Source of the DNA: Agarophyton chilense
Lineage: Eukaryota; Rhodophyta; Florideophyceae; Gracilariales; Gracilariaceae
NCBI GenBank assembly: GCA_030374765.1
Contig: JARGXX010000021.1
Location: 62,001-126,000, forward strand
Length of the DNA stretch: 64,000 bases
Direction: 5' to 3'
Positions 55,681 to 64,000 of this stretch are shown here, one piece after another; the stretch's first letter is position 1; each line of letters begins with the position of its first letter. The notes under the pieces were generated by a model. The model was given only the letters and a program-made list of their open reading frames with translations. It did not search any database and was not told the origin of the DNA. The translations under genes and the position numbers were made by a program.

Positions 55681-56348
55681 GGTTTGGTCGACTGTGCCCC
55701 CAAGCCCTTTGGAGTGTTGGAAATAGTGGAAAACAAAAAGTGGATTTAAGCATGGGCACTTTTGGGCACCCTCCGCGGAAAAACGCATATGCGCCTCATC
55801 TCAATCTCAACGTGAAACGGCCATCTGATTGGCTACTGCAAATGCCCTCATGCAACGTGGTATGGACAAGTGGTCTGGTTCTAATGGGGCGTGTTGGGGC
55901 TTCGGCCCAAGTGGAGCGATTTGATTGGACGAGAGCGCTGAATGAGCACGGGCTATGCAGTTGGAGAGAATGTGCGAATGTGGGCTGGATACGGGGTTTG
56001 GCCGTAACAGCCGAATCTGGGCTGCGCGGGGTGGTTGGCACTGGCGCACCACTTTGGATGATTTTTTTGAGTTTTTATTTGATATGCTTCATGTTTGAAA
56101 TTGTTTTGGCGCGCAACTCCTCGTCGCACAGTGGCAAGGTGTGAGACGTGGGTGACCCGCCGACGGTCAGCACCGGCGGCGGAACTGCGTGCGAGGTAGA
56201 TATAGTTTTCAATGACGGTCGCCAACGATCGAAGTAAATTGTCAAGGCTGACTACCTTCCTTTGTTTCTCTTCTTTTATTTTTCTCTTCTTCTCGTCTTT
56301 TCCCCCTCTTCTTCCTTTTCCTTTACCTAACCTGCGCTCACGTTGTGA
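55675..56348 (+). repeat. 3' LTR of element F
   Basis: 674 bp, identical by eye to the 5' LTR. Follows the polypurine tract 55666-55674. Its first bases supply the gag-pol stop codon. TSD ctggt follows at 56349-56353. Confidence 0.93.
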
Positions 56349-56393
56349 CTGGTGATGTCTCGGAAGGTTTCTCTGTCGATGAAGTGGACTTCG

Positions 56394-57080
56394 TGTTGGT
56401 GCAAGTGCCTATGCTGTCACTGACAACCAGATGTGCAGGAGAGCATGGGCTGTTTTGGAGGGTGCCTCTGGAAAAGCGCATATGCGTATCAGCCGGACCT
56501 CAACGTGAACTCGTGCTGTGATTGGCTACTGCAAATGTGAACATGCAATGTGGTATGTACAAGTGGTGTGCCACTATTGGGTTTGTCTGTGGGACACGTG
56601 TGTACGTGGTCTACTTGTACTACTGTGCACGCTGTTCAACATGTCCAGCTGGTGTACTACGAAGAGACCTCACAAGGTGTAATGAATGTACTTGGAGAAG
56701 AGCGTGTCATGTGTATTACAGAAGACTTGGTGTACTGTGCTGGAAGATGAACGTGTATGGAGGCGGATTGCGAGAAGCGTGTGCTGGCATATTGAATTTG
56801 TGCACACGTCAGTGTAATGATGTACTGTGCATTGTTGTATTGCCTTGTTGTGTGCTGCAATGAACTTTGGCTATGGTTCATGTCGTGCTTGAATATGATT
56901 GGTAGTATTGGGTGTCCCTGCTTTGTAGTCCTGGGTTTACTCTGGGTTGGCGCTTAGTTGTCTGACGTTTTTGAGTTGTATATAAGTGAGAGGTTGAGCG
57001 CCTCCAATTAAATCCGAGCCAGAGCTGGCGAACTTTCCTTTCATCTCCCAACCTTTCCTTCAGCCTTTCCTTTTCCATCA
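56394..57080 (+). repeat. Solo LTR, copia family 2
   Basis: 687 bp, TGTTGGTGCAAGTGCC to TTCCATCA, TATATAA at 56979-56985. Perfect TSD cttcg at 56389-56393 and 57081-57085. It is inserted in element E's gag-pol linker, 40 bp after the site used by F. Same family as 23942-24629. Confidence 0.9.
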
Positions 57081-57085
57081 CTTCG

Positions 57086-58523
57086 AAGACCAGACCAACG
57101 AGCAACAAGACCCCGTACCTCTGTTGGTGGAGTCCGACTCCGACTCTGATGGTGACGAAGACGATGTGGACGGCGCCGATAGTGATGATGGAGGGTCCTC
57201 ACACGATCCTGACACATTCTCCACACCTGATCAGGAACTTCGGTACCCGCGTTGCACTCGTCGTCAACCGCCCAAATGGTTCATGGCTGGATCTGCACAG
57301 TGTACTACGAACATCAACGTCACCATCAGCGATGAACCAACACTGAAGGAGGCCATGTCCGCCACTCCGGAGGAGCGTGATATGTGGCAAGGAGCCATTG
57401 ACGCCGAGTTTGAATCATTGGAGTCCAAGGATACCTGGACACCAGAAGACTGCCCTACCTCGCAGCCTCTGCCCACGCCTGTCATTCTAAAGGTGAAGCA
57501 CAATGCCGATGCATCAGTTGAACGTTTCAAGGCTCGTGTGGTGGCTGGCGGAAACCACCAGACATATGGTGAGGACTACTTGGAAACATATGCTCCAGTG
57601 GTGTCGTTCACCCTGGTTCGCATTTTTCTGTACCTCTCGTTGTGCTTGCGCGTGTTTCTGCCTCAAGTAGACGTGAAGACGGCGTTCCTCAATGGGGAGC
57701 TCGAGGAAGATATGTGGGTCATGTCCCCTCGCGGCATACCTGGGAACACTTCCCGCTGCCTTAAACTGCTCAAGGCCATCTATGGGCTCGAGCAGGCACA
57801 CTTGGCATGGCATAAGAAATTATGCGCAGACCTGAAAAGCATGGGATTCGAAGAATTACCCAGTGCCCCATGTGTGTTTCGCCGACGCAATTACCGCGAT
57901 GAGGATGCCTTCGTGTTGGTGTATGTTGATGACCTCCTGATTTTTACCACCTGTGCCATCGAACGGAGTGCAATTGTGGAGGAGCTCAAGTCTTTCTACG
58001 AACTTCGCATGGCTGATGACGTGAGTCTGTTCCTCGGTGTTGAGTTGAAATGGACTTTGGATGCCGATGGTCGCCCTCTCCAGCTGACATTAGGCCAGTC
58101 TGTGTACACGGAAAGCGTGTTGCGGCGATTTGGGTTTGTACGACCGAGGCCGGCGTGCACACCAATGGTGGAGTCATTCTTTACCGGGTGGGCGGCTGAG
58201 GAAGATAAGTCCATCCAGGACCCGCAATTGTACCAGCAAGTCATTGGATCGCTGTTATACTTGGGGCTTCGCACTCGCCTGGACATACTTGCGCCAGTGC
58301 TTATCTTGGCTCGCTTCCAGAAATCGCCAACGGCCTTTTGTCACAGGGCTGCAAAGCGCGTGCTGCACTACCTACGAGGCACTTCCGAGCACACTCTGCT
58401 CTACCGCGCTGGCTCTTGCGACTTGGACGTGTATGTTGACTCCGACTTCGCTGCAGACAAGGTGGATCGCAAGTCCATGTCGGGATTCGTGGTGAAGCTT
58501 GGATCAGCCACATGTGTTTGGGG
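57086..58523 (+). CDS. Copia E reverse transcriptase and RNase H, truncated
   Basis: Resumes E's frame after the solo LTR: an acidic linker, then RT with KTAFLNG (about 57674), GLEQAHLAWH (the usual GLKQ is GLEQ) and LVYVDDLLIF, then RNase H with YVDSDFAAD (about 58434). It is open without stops to 58523, where the 5' LTR of element G begins. The RNase H C-terminus (STGEAEYY onward) is therefore missing. It has no start of its own: the open frame simply enters from the upstream block. Confidence 0.88.
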
Positions 58524-58806
58524 TGTTGGCTGTTGACCCTGTGCGTCAATGTAATTATGGGCTGTGCACTGTTATACTGCCTTGTTGTGCGCTGCAATGA
58601 ACATTGACTAGGGTTAATGTCATGCTTGAATATGATTAGTAGTATTGAGTGTCCCTGCTTTGTAGTCTAGGGTTTACTTTGGGTTGGAGTCTAGACAGAG
58701 TAGTATATAAGCGAAAGTTTGAGCGCCTCCAAGTAAATCCAAGCCAGAGCTGGCGAACTTCCTTTTCATTTCCTCAACCTTTCCTTCAGCATTTCCCTAT
58801 CCAACA
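58524..58806 (+). repeat. 5' LTR of element G (short form)
   Basis: TGTTGGCTGTTGACCC to CTATCCAACA, 283 bp, TATATAA at 58704-58710. It corresponds to the 3' portion of the 687-bp family-2 LTRs, so about 400 bp of U3 are absent. Ends in CA directly before the PBS. Confidence 0.8.
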
Positions 58807-60009
58807 GGTTATGGGCCCAGCCCCGCGGACCTCCGCCGTATAGTTCGTCTCTCGCGGCTCTCCCGCACCGCCGTTCACCCGCTTCGCTGTTCTATTCTCT
58901 TCGTTTCCGCCTTAGTAGCCGTTTCGTCGGGTGTGTGACCGTATCGTGGGTTGGTGTTGGTATTTTCTTTCGGTCTTGCGTTACTCCCTGAGGGCGTTGT
59001 GGTGGTAGTGGTTGGACGTTGTTATCGTGATTCTGTTTGGGTGCTCGTTGTTGCCCGTGTTTGTCGATCGCTATCCGTTTCGTTTGGTCTCCCTCTCTTT
59101 CGTTGTTTTGTGGATCCCTGCGTCGTGTTTGCGGGTTTTGATCTGAGAGGTTGAGGACCGTGTTTGTTGAAGTCTGGGCCTGGAGTTCTTGGCTCAGCGT
59201 TCGTGTGTGTTTGTGTGTTTGGTCTGCATCTTTGCCTGTTGTACGAGCGGTTGATCCGAGGCACTTTGGGTGATTCCTTGTACTCGCGGACGTTAGCCTG
59301 GCGGCTTGAACCAAAGCAGGTGTACTGTCAAGCGGGTTCCACACTGGTCCTTTTAGGGCGGATAACAGTGACGGTTGAAAGATCTGGTTGAACTTTGCGG
59401 GTGCATTTGTGGACGGGGTGCCGTGGCGCACTGCATTTGGCTGGTTGTTTGACTTTGTGTGTGAGCCCGACCTTTGTGGTTGAGCACTTGGACTGTTGTG
59501 AACAGCATCTATAAGGGGCTTTTGATCCGCAGTACGCGGGGAGGCGACGTTTCGAAGGCTGACCTCCTTTTCAGGATCAGGCCGCGTGCGATCTTCATTG
59601 ATTGCTCGTTAGAAGCGTATCTTGGTGTTGATGTAGCTTCGGTTTTGAGGTCGCGCTAGTTCCTGAAAGAGGCCAGAGAGGGTCAACTTGGTGAAGGCAT
59701 ATCTTCGGTCATTAACCATCCTCTGGAAGCCTCGTAAGGAGCAACGCGCCTTCTCCTTGTCACGTGGGAGGAGGTAGACTGCAGAAAACCGTTATCTACC
59801 CAGAAGAGCACTGGGGGCCAGGGGTCCAAACTTTAGGGACGCGGGTATAGGAAGCCCTGCCAGTGCGCCCGCAGACTATTGTCTGTTCAATCTTGAAGAA
59901 TTATTTGTTGTTTGTTGTTTTTGCTTTGTTGTTGTTGTCTGTTGTTGTTGTTCACTTGTCTGTTGCTGTCCAGCCATCTCTCTCGGCCTCTTGTGACACT
60001 TTGCACAAC
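58807..60009 (+). other. PBS and leader of element G with conserved structured block
   Basis: PBS GGTTATGGGCCCAGC (58807-58821). The block at 59729-59892 shares with F the strings GCCTCGTA, GCGCC, GGTAG, CCAGGGG, CTTTAGGG, GCCAGTGCGCCCGC (59859-59872) and GTTCAATC. Its hairpins have different stem sequences: TCTCC/GGAGG (59752-59771), GGTAGA/TCTACC (59773-59800) and CAGAC/GTCTG (59872-59885). No coding function is supported for the rest of the leader. Confidence 0.7.
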
Positions 60010-61944
60010 ATGGATTCGTTCAGTGGAGTGAAAATCGAAAAGCTGGTTGAGGATAACTTCCACGTATGGAAGCAGAAGATTGAGCTGCTGCTTGCACTCA
60101 AGCTCGACGGTCACCTCGACTCTGTTAGACCCACTGAAGAAGATGAGCTGTCGACTTGGAAAAAGAATGATGCCAAGGCCAGAGCTATTATTGGTCTCAC
60201 ACTCAGTGATGAGCATTTAGATCATGTGCGGGACGCCGACAACGCTGCCGATATGTGGAAAGCCATTTGCGATGTGTTCCAACGCAAGACTCTGCTCAAC
60301 AAAATCAACGCCCGACGGTCCTTCTACTCTGCCAAGATGCGTGATGATGAGAAAATGCTACAGTTCATCAACCGTGTACGTCATCTGGCATCGGACCTGA
60401 AGTGTATGGACGTTGTTGTTGAGGAGGAGGACATCGCTATGGCCATCCTATGCGGACTTCCGGAAAGATTCGAGCACCTCATCGTCGCAATTGATACCAC
60501 GATTGGCGATCGTCAACTCACTCTAGAGTTTGTGAAGAGTCGTCTGCTGCAAGAAGAGCAGCGAATGAACGATCGTGCCAAGGAGGATCCTGGTGGAAGT
60601 GAGGCAGCTTTGCTTGGCAGGCAGTTCCGATGGATGAACATCGAGTGTCATTATTGTCATAAGAAGGGTCATATCCAGAGGAACTGTTTCAAGAAGCAAC
60701 GTGATGGGGCTAACAGGAATCAGGTCGGTGCTGCTCACCCAACTGTCAATACTGAGCTCAGCGATGAGCGAGGTACGGGTGGCAACGACTCTGACTTTGT
60801 ATGTCTCATTGCTACTGGCTCTGATAAAGCCACGAACAGTGACTGGATTGTTGACTCTGGTGCTACTGCCCACATGACTTTTGACGAATCCATGTTCCAA
60901 ACATATGATAGTAAGGTGTCTTCTGGCGTTAGCATCGGTAATGATTCCAAACTAGAGTCTGTTGGTCACGGTAGTGAGGAGCTTGATCTGGTTGATGAAG
61001 GGTCCAAACGGAAGTGCCAGCTGAAGCAAGTTGTTCATGTACCGAATTTAAGGTACCATTTGCTTTCTGTATGGGCGATTTGTGATCTGGGGTGCAAAGT
61101 AGTGTTTGAAAAAGAGAAGGTATGTGTATACAAGGGGTCAAAAGTGGTTGCCTTGGGTCGCCGCGTCAAAGGCCTATACTACCTTTGCACTGCTGCACAC
61201 CAGTGTGCAGATGTAAACAGCGCACTTGTGTTGGACTTGTCACGATGGCATGCTCGAATGGCTCATGTTAATGTGGATGGTATCAAGCATTTGGCTCGAA
61301 ACAAGGTTGTGTCAGGGCTCAATGTAGACGTTGCGCAGGATTCAGATGTGTGTGGCTCATGTGTAGTAGGAAAAGCAACGCGTGCTCCGACTCCCAAGCA
61401 AGGGGGGGAACGAGCAAAACACGTACTGGAACTTGTTCACTCCGATGTGTCAGGTCCAGTAAGTGTGAAATCCTTGGGAGGCACGCACTACTTCGTCACA
61501 TTCATCGATGATCACAGTCGTTTCTGTTTCTTCTACATGCTCAAAACTAAGGATGAGGTGTTCCAGATGTTCCTAAGGTGGCTCAGGTTTGTTCAAAACC
61601 AAACTGGCAGACAAGTGAAAACCATCACCGCACGTGAGAGTGTGCTCAAAGCATTGCGCACTGACAACGGTGGTGAATATCTGTCACATCGTTTTACCAA
61701 AGAACTTGAACGTCACGGTATTGAGCATCAGCGAACTGTGCCTTACAATCCTCACCAGAATGGACTTGACGAACGGTTCAACCGCACACTCATGGACTTG
61801 GACAGATCGATGTTATGTCACAAGAAATTGCCAAAGCACTTTTGGGCTGAGGCACTGAATGTTGCAGTGTATGTGCGCAACCGTGTGACTTGCAAAGCTC
61901 TTCCAAGTAGTGTGACACCATATGAACTGTGGCATGGTCAGTAG
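60010..61944 (+). CDS. Copia G Gag, protease, integrase (interrupted by stop)
   Basis: Start chosen at ATG 60010 (MDSFSGVKIEKL). The frame is open back to 59863, but the extra 49 residues are leader-encoded and unlike Gag. Gag of the UBN2/copia type (residues 1-about 200), zinc knuckle CHYCHKKGHIQRNC, protease DSGATAHM, integrase zinc domain HARMAH...CGSC, core D (VHSDVSGP), D (TDNGGEY), E (LDERFNRT). Ends at TAG 61942-61944 within HGQ.PDVSNLRVFG, a one-base change from Lys or Gln. The same frame continues immediately, so the stop is probably a recent mutation. Confidence 0.88.
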   Translation: MDSFSGVKIEKLVEDNFHVWKQKIELLLALKLDGHLDSVRPTEEDELSTWKKNDAKARAIIGLTLSDEHLDHVRDADNAADMWKAICDVFQRKTLLNKINARRSFYSAKMRDDEKMLQFINRVRHLASDLKCMDVVVEEEDIAMAILCGLPERFEHLIVAIDTTIGDRQLTLEFVKSRLLQEEQRMNDRAKEDPGGSEAALLGRQFRWMNIECHYCHKKGHIQRNCFKKQRDGANRNQVGAAHPTVNTELSDERGTGGNDSDFVCLIATGSDKATNSDWIVDSGATAHMTFDESMFQTYDSKVSSGVSIGNDSKLESVGHGSEELDLVDEGSKRKCQLKQVVHVPNLRYHLLSVWAICDLGCKVVFEKEKVCVYKGSKVVALGRRVKGLYYLCTAAHQCADVNSALVLDLSRWHARMAHVNVDGIKHLARNKVVSGLNVDVAQDSDVCGSCVVGKATRAPTPKQGGERAKHVLELVHSDVSGPVSVKSLGGTHYFVTFIDDHSRFCFFYMLKTKDEVFQMFLRWLRFVQNQTGRQVKTITARESVLKALRTDNGGEYLSHRFTKELERHGIEHQRTVPYNPHQNGLDERFNRTLMDLDRSMLCHKKLPKHFWAEALNVAVYVRNRVTCKALPSSVTPYELWHGQ

Positions 61945-63663
61945 CCTGATGTGAGCAACCTGCGTGTGTTTGGGAGCCGATGCTGGTACAAGGTTGTGGA
62001 TCATAAGCTGAAGAAGCTAGAGGAGCGTGGTGTGGAAGCTATCTTTATTGGGTACACCCCAGGGTCTCACGGATACAAGTTGTGGGACTCTGAAAAGAAA
62101 AAGGTGATTGTGTCAAGAGATGTACGGTTTGATGAGTTTTCGGGCTCAGACAACCAGTTTAGCTATGAGGAAGAGGACTACGCAGACATTGACTTTAGTA
62201 ATATGTCTAGTCCACATGATACCTCTACATCTGACACATCTAGTGGACCCAGCGATGATGACCCTTCTGCGCCTTTGCCTGACTCTGATGATGCTTCTGA
62301 CAGCTCTGTTGATGATTCCGCAGCTGATACACCAGTTGAGCCTGTAGTGCATGAGACACAACCTGTTCGTAGGTCCACGCGTGAACGTAGGAAGCCGAGC
62401 TCATGGTGGCGTGCAACTGCTCTACTCACTGCCAGTGATGACACCCCGTCGTCATATGATGATGCTGTGTCACGTCCTGATTCCGAAGCATGGAAGAAGG
62501 CAATGAAGAGTGAGTACCAGTCACTAATTGAGCATGACACATGGGACTTAGTGCCAAGGCCAGCAGACAGCAACGTGATTTCGTCCAAGTGTGTGTATGT
62601 GCAGAAGTATAAAGCAGCACCATCTGGTGAACCAACTATCAGGTACAAGGCTCGTATGGTTGCTAGGGGATTCCTGCAGATCGAGGGTGTTGACTTTTCT
62701 GAAACATATGCACCTGTTGTTATGTTTACCTCGATCAGGATGATTCTGTCAGTGAGTGCTGTACGAGACTTTCATTTGCACCAGATGGATGTGAAAACAG
62801 CTTTTCTGAACGGTGACCTTGAGGAGACAGTGTACATGGAGCAGCCAACAGGTTTTGTGCAGCAAGGTAACGAGGATCTGGTGTGTCGTTTGAAGAAAGC
62901 CATCTATGGGCTACGACAGGCACCCAGACAGTGGCATGCAAAGATATACTCGTTCCTTGTTGAGGAGATGCAGTTGACGCCAAATGACGCAGATGAGTGT
63001 GTGTACAGCGGAAAGATACTGGGATTTGTTGTTCTAATTGCTCTATACGTTGATGACTTGCTTATTGCAAGTCCGAGCATGAAGACAATGGATCGTGTAA
63101 AGGCAGAGCTGTCGTCTCGGTTCCACATGAAAGACCTCTATCAAGCTCGCATGGTACTCGGATTCGAGATCCACCGTGACAGAGTTAAGCGAGAGTTGTA
63201 TCTGACTCAGTCTGCGTACACACAAAAGGTCTTGGAACGTTTTGGCATGCACCAGTCTAAACCAGTTGACACTACAATGGAAGTTGGCATGGACCTGTCT
63301 GCGATTCGGGATGTTCTCAGGGAGGTGCCGTACCGTCAGGCAATTGGCTGTCTCATGTACTTGTCTGTAGGAACTCGTCCAGATATCTCATACGCGGTGT
63401 CTAAACTTGCCAAGTATGTTGAGAAACCTGTAGAGATTCACTGGAAGGCAGTCAAACGTGTGCTTCGCTATCTCAACGGTACTTGTACATTTGGTCTCAC
63501 CTACGGCTTAAACACCGATTTGGCACTTCATGGCTACGTGGACTCTGACTGGGCAGGCGATGTTGCAAACTGCAAGTCTACCAGTGGATACTTGTTCATG
63601 ATGGCTGGAGGTTCTGTGTCATGGTGTTCACGTCAGCAAGAAGTGCTGAAGCTGAGTATGTGA
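61945..63663 (+). CDS. Copia G reverse transcriptase and RNase H start
   Basis: Continues the frame after the TAG: NLRVFGSRCW, an acidic linker (about 62180-62350), RT with KTAFLNGDLEE, GLRQAPRQWH and LYVDDLLIA, then RNase H with YVDSDWAGD and STSGYLF. It ends at an artificial TGA at 63661 because a small deletion near 63640 removes the VALSTTE segment and shifts the frame. Confidence 0.88.
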   Translation, partial: PDVSNLRVFGSRCWYKVVDHKLKKLEERGVEAIFIGYTPGSHGYKLWDSEKKKVIVSRDVRFDEFSGSDNQFSYEEEDYADIDFSNMSSPHDTSTSDTSSGPSDDDPSAPLPDSDDASDSSVDDSAADTPVEPVVHETQPVRRSTRERRKPSSWWRATALLTASDDTPSSYDDAVSRPDSEAWKKAMKSEYQSLIEHDTWDLVPRPADSNVISSKCVYVQKYKAAPSGEPTIRYKARMVARGFLQIEGVDFSETYAPVVMFTSIRMILSVSAVRDFHLHQMDVKTAFLNGDLEETVYMEQPTGFVQQGNEDLVCRLKKAIYGLRQAPRQWHAKIYSFLVEEMQLTPNDADECVYSGKILGFVVLIALYVDDLLIASPSMKTMDRVKAELSSRFHMKDLYQARMVLGFEIHRDRVKRELYLTQSAYTQKVLERFGMHQSKPVDTTMEVGMDLSAIRDVLREVPYRQAIGCLMYLSVGTRPDISYAVSKLAKYVEKPVEIHWKAVKRVLRYLNGTCTFGLTYGLNTDLALHGYVDSDWAGDVANCKSTSGYLFMMAGGSVSWCSRQQEVLKLSM

Positions 63664-64000
63664 GTCTGTGCAGTGGTTCCAAAGAGGCCATCTGGCTTAG
63701 GCGTTTGTGGAATGGCATCGGCATAGTCATTGGAGTAAAAGTGGACGATTCGGTAAAGTTGCTTGTTGAACCAACGCCTGTATATGTTGACAACCAAGGG
63801 TGCATTGACCTTGCCCGAAATGGCGTTGTCAACAAGCGTACCAAGCATATCGACATTCGTTTTCACTTTACTCGAGAAGCTCTACGTGACACGTCGATTG
63901 TGTTGTTCTACTGCCCTACCAATTGCATGACTGCCGATATGCTCAACAAACCACTTTGCCGTGTGAAGCACGAAAGGTTCCGTGAAGACAGTGGCGTCCG
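63645..64000 (+). pseudogene. Copia G RNase H C-terminus, shifted frame
   Basis: After the frameshift the protein resumes as AEAEYVSLCSGSKEAIWL, then YVDNQGCIDLARN, KRTKHIDIRFHFTRE and TADMLNKPL, the typical copia RNase H and C-terminal signature. The window ends before the stop and 3' LTR. Confidence 0.85.

Larger units (their letters stand above)
49792..56348 (+). mobile_element. Copia element F, structurally intact and possibly active
   Basis: Two 674-bp LTRs (49792-50465, 55675-56348) that appear identical on reading, perfect TSD ctggt (49787-49791, 56349-56353), PBS, leader, one uninterrupted 1,433-codon gag-pol, and polypurine tract gaggaggag (55666-55674). All catalytic motifs are present. 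LTR identity implies very recent insertion. It lies inside the integrase gene of element E. Confidence 0.95.
46129..58523 (+). mobile_element. Copia element E (old, plus strand), hosts F and a solo LTR
   Basis: 5' LTR 46129-46445 (internally deleted), PBS 46446-46459, leader to 47361, gag-pol in three blocks (47362-49791, 56354-56393, 57086-58523), 3' end lost where element G begins. Removing F (49792-56348 plus one ctggt) and the solo LTR (56394-57080 plus one cttcg) joins the blocks without any frame change. It carries two in-frame stops and altered zinc-knuckle and protease residues. Confidence 0.9.
58524..64000 (+). mobile_element. Copia element G (family 2), runs off window end
   Basis: 5' LTR 58524-58806, PBS 58807-58821, leader to 60009, gag-pol 60010 to beyond 64000. 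The 3' LTR is outside the window, so the TSD cannot be checked. Gag differs strongly from family 1, and the LTR belongs with the solo LTRs at 23942 and 56394. One in-frame stop and one frameshift damage this copy. Confidence 0.88.

Noticed and set aside
1-64000. Bacterial or phage origin, CRISPR arrays, toxin or resistance genes
   Set aside because: No spacer-repeat arrays, operons or such families were seen; TATA boxes, LTR elements and intron-like junctions indicate eukaryotic nuclear DNA.

Overview
This window looks like a transposon-dense stretch of a eukaryotic nuclear genome. Almost all recognisable coding sequence belongs to LTR retrotransposons: Ty1/copia, Ty3/gypsy and a chromodomain-bearing chromovirus. 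There are solo LTRs with 5-bp target-site duplications (TSDs), TATA boxes and a few intron-like junctions (GTAAG, CTAAC branch site, AG). No operons, Shine-Dalgarno-led genes, rRNA or CRISPR were seen. The host lineage is not resolved. The element types and compact introns would suit a red alga or an oomycete, but this is only a guess.

Layout. 1-4.7 kb: 3' part of a broken Ty3/gypsy element (PR-RT-RNase H, frameshift, integrase, probable 3' LTR). 4.7-9.7 kb: mostly non-coding, with two LTR-like relics and a decayed C2H2 gene behind a TATA box. 9.74-13.78 kb: minus-strand chromovirus truncated within RT, with a plus-strand antisense ORF between its chromodomain and its 3' LTR. 14.36-14.80 kb: solo LTR of the same family in the opposite orientation. 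15.03-15.70 kb: solo copia LTR. 15.7-21 kb: relics of two host-like genes. 22.07-24.76 kb: one minus-strand zinc-binding gene relic split by a palindromic LTR unit and a solo LTR.

25.97-38.91 kb: an old minus-strand copia element (C), into which a younger, internally deleted relative (D, 30439-36856, TSD gccgc) inserted. 38.9-45.3 kb: AT-rich host-like DNA with decayed or spliced gene fragments. 45.34-46.01 kb: solo LTR. 46.13-58.52 kb: an old plus-strand copia element (E). It is interrupted by an apparently intact copia element (F, 49792-56348, TSD ctggt, LTRs identical by eye, one 1,433-codon ORF) and by a solo LTR (56394-57080, TSD cttcg), and is cut off by a second copia family (G, 58524 to the window end). 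Removing the insertions restores E's reading frame exactly.

How it works together. F encodes the whole set needed for copying (Gag zinc knuckle, protease, integrase, RT, RNase H) and is the likely source of machinery for the defective relatives C and D, which share three in-frame stops. All copia elements here start minus-strand synthesis at a site matching the anticodon arm of initiator tRNA-Met. F and G have very different Gag proteins but share a roughly 170-nt leader block with conserved sequence blocks and covarying hairpins. This is the most interesting unexplained signal in the window.
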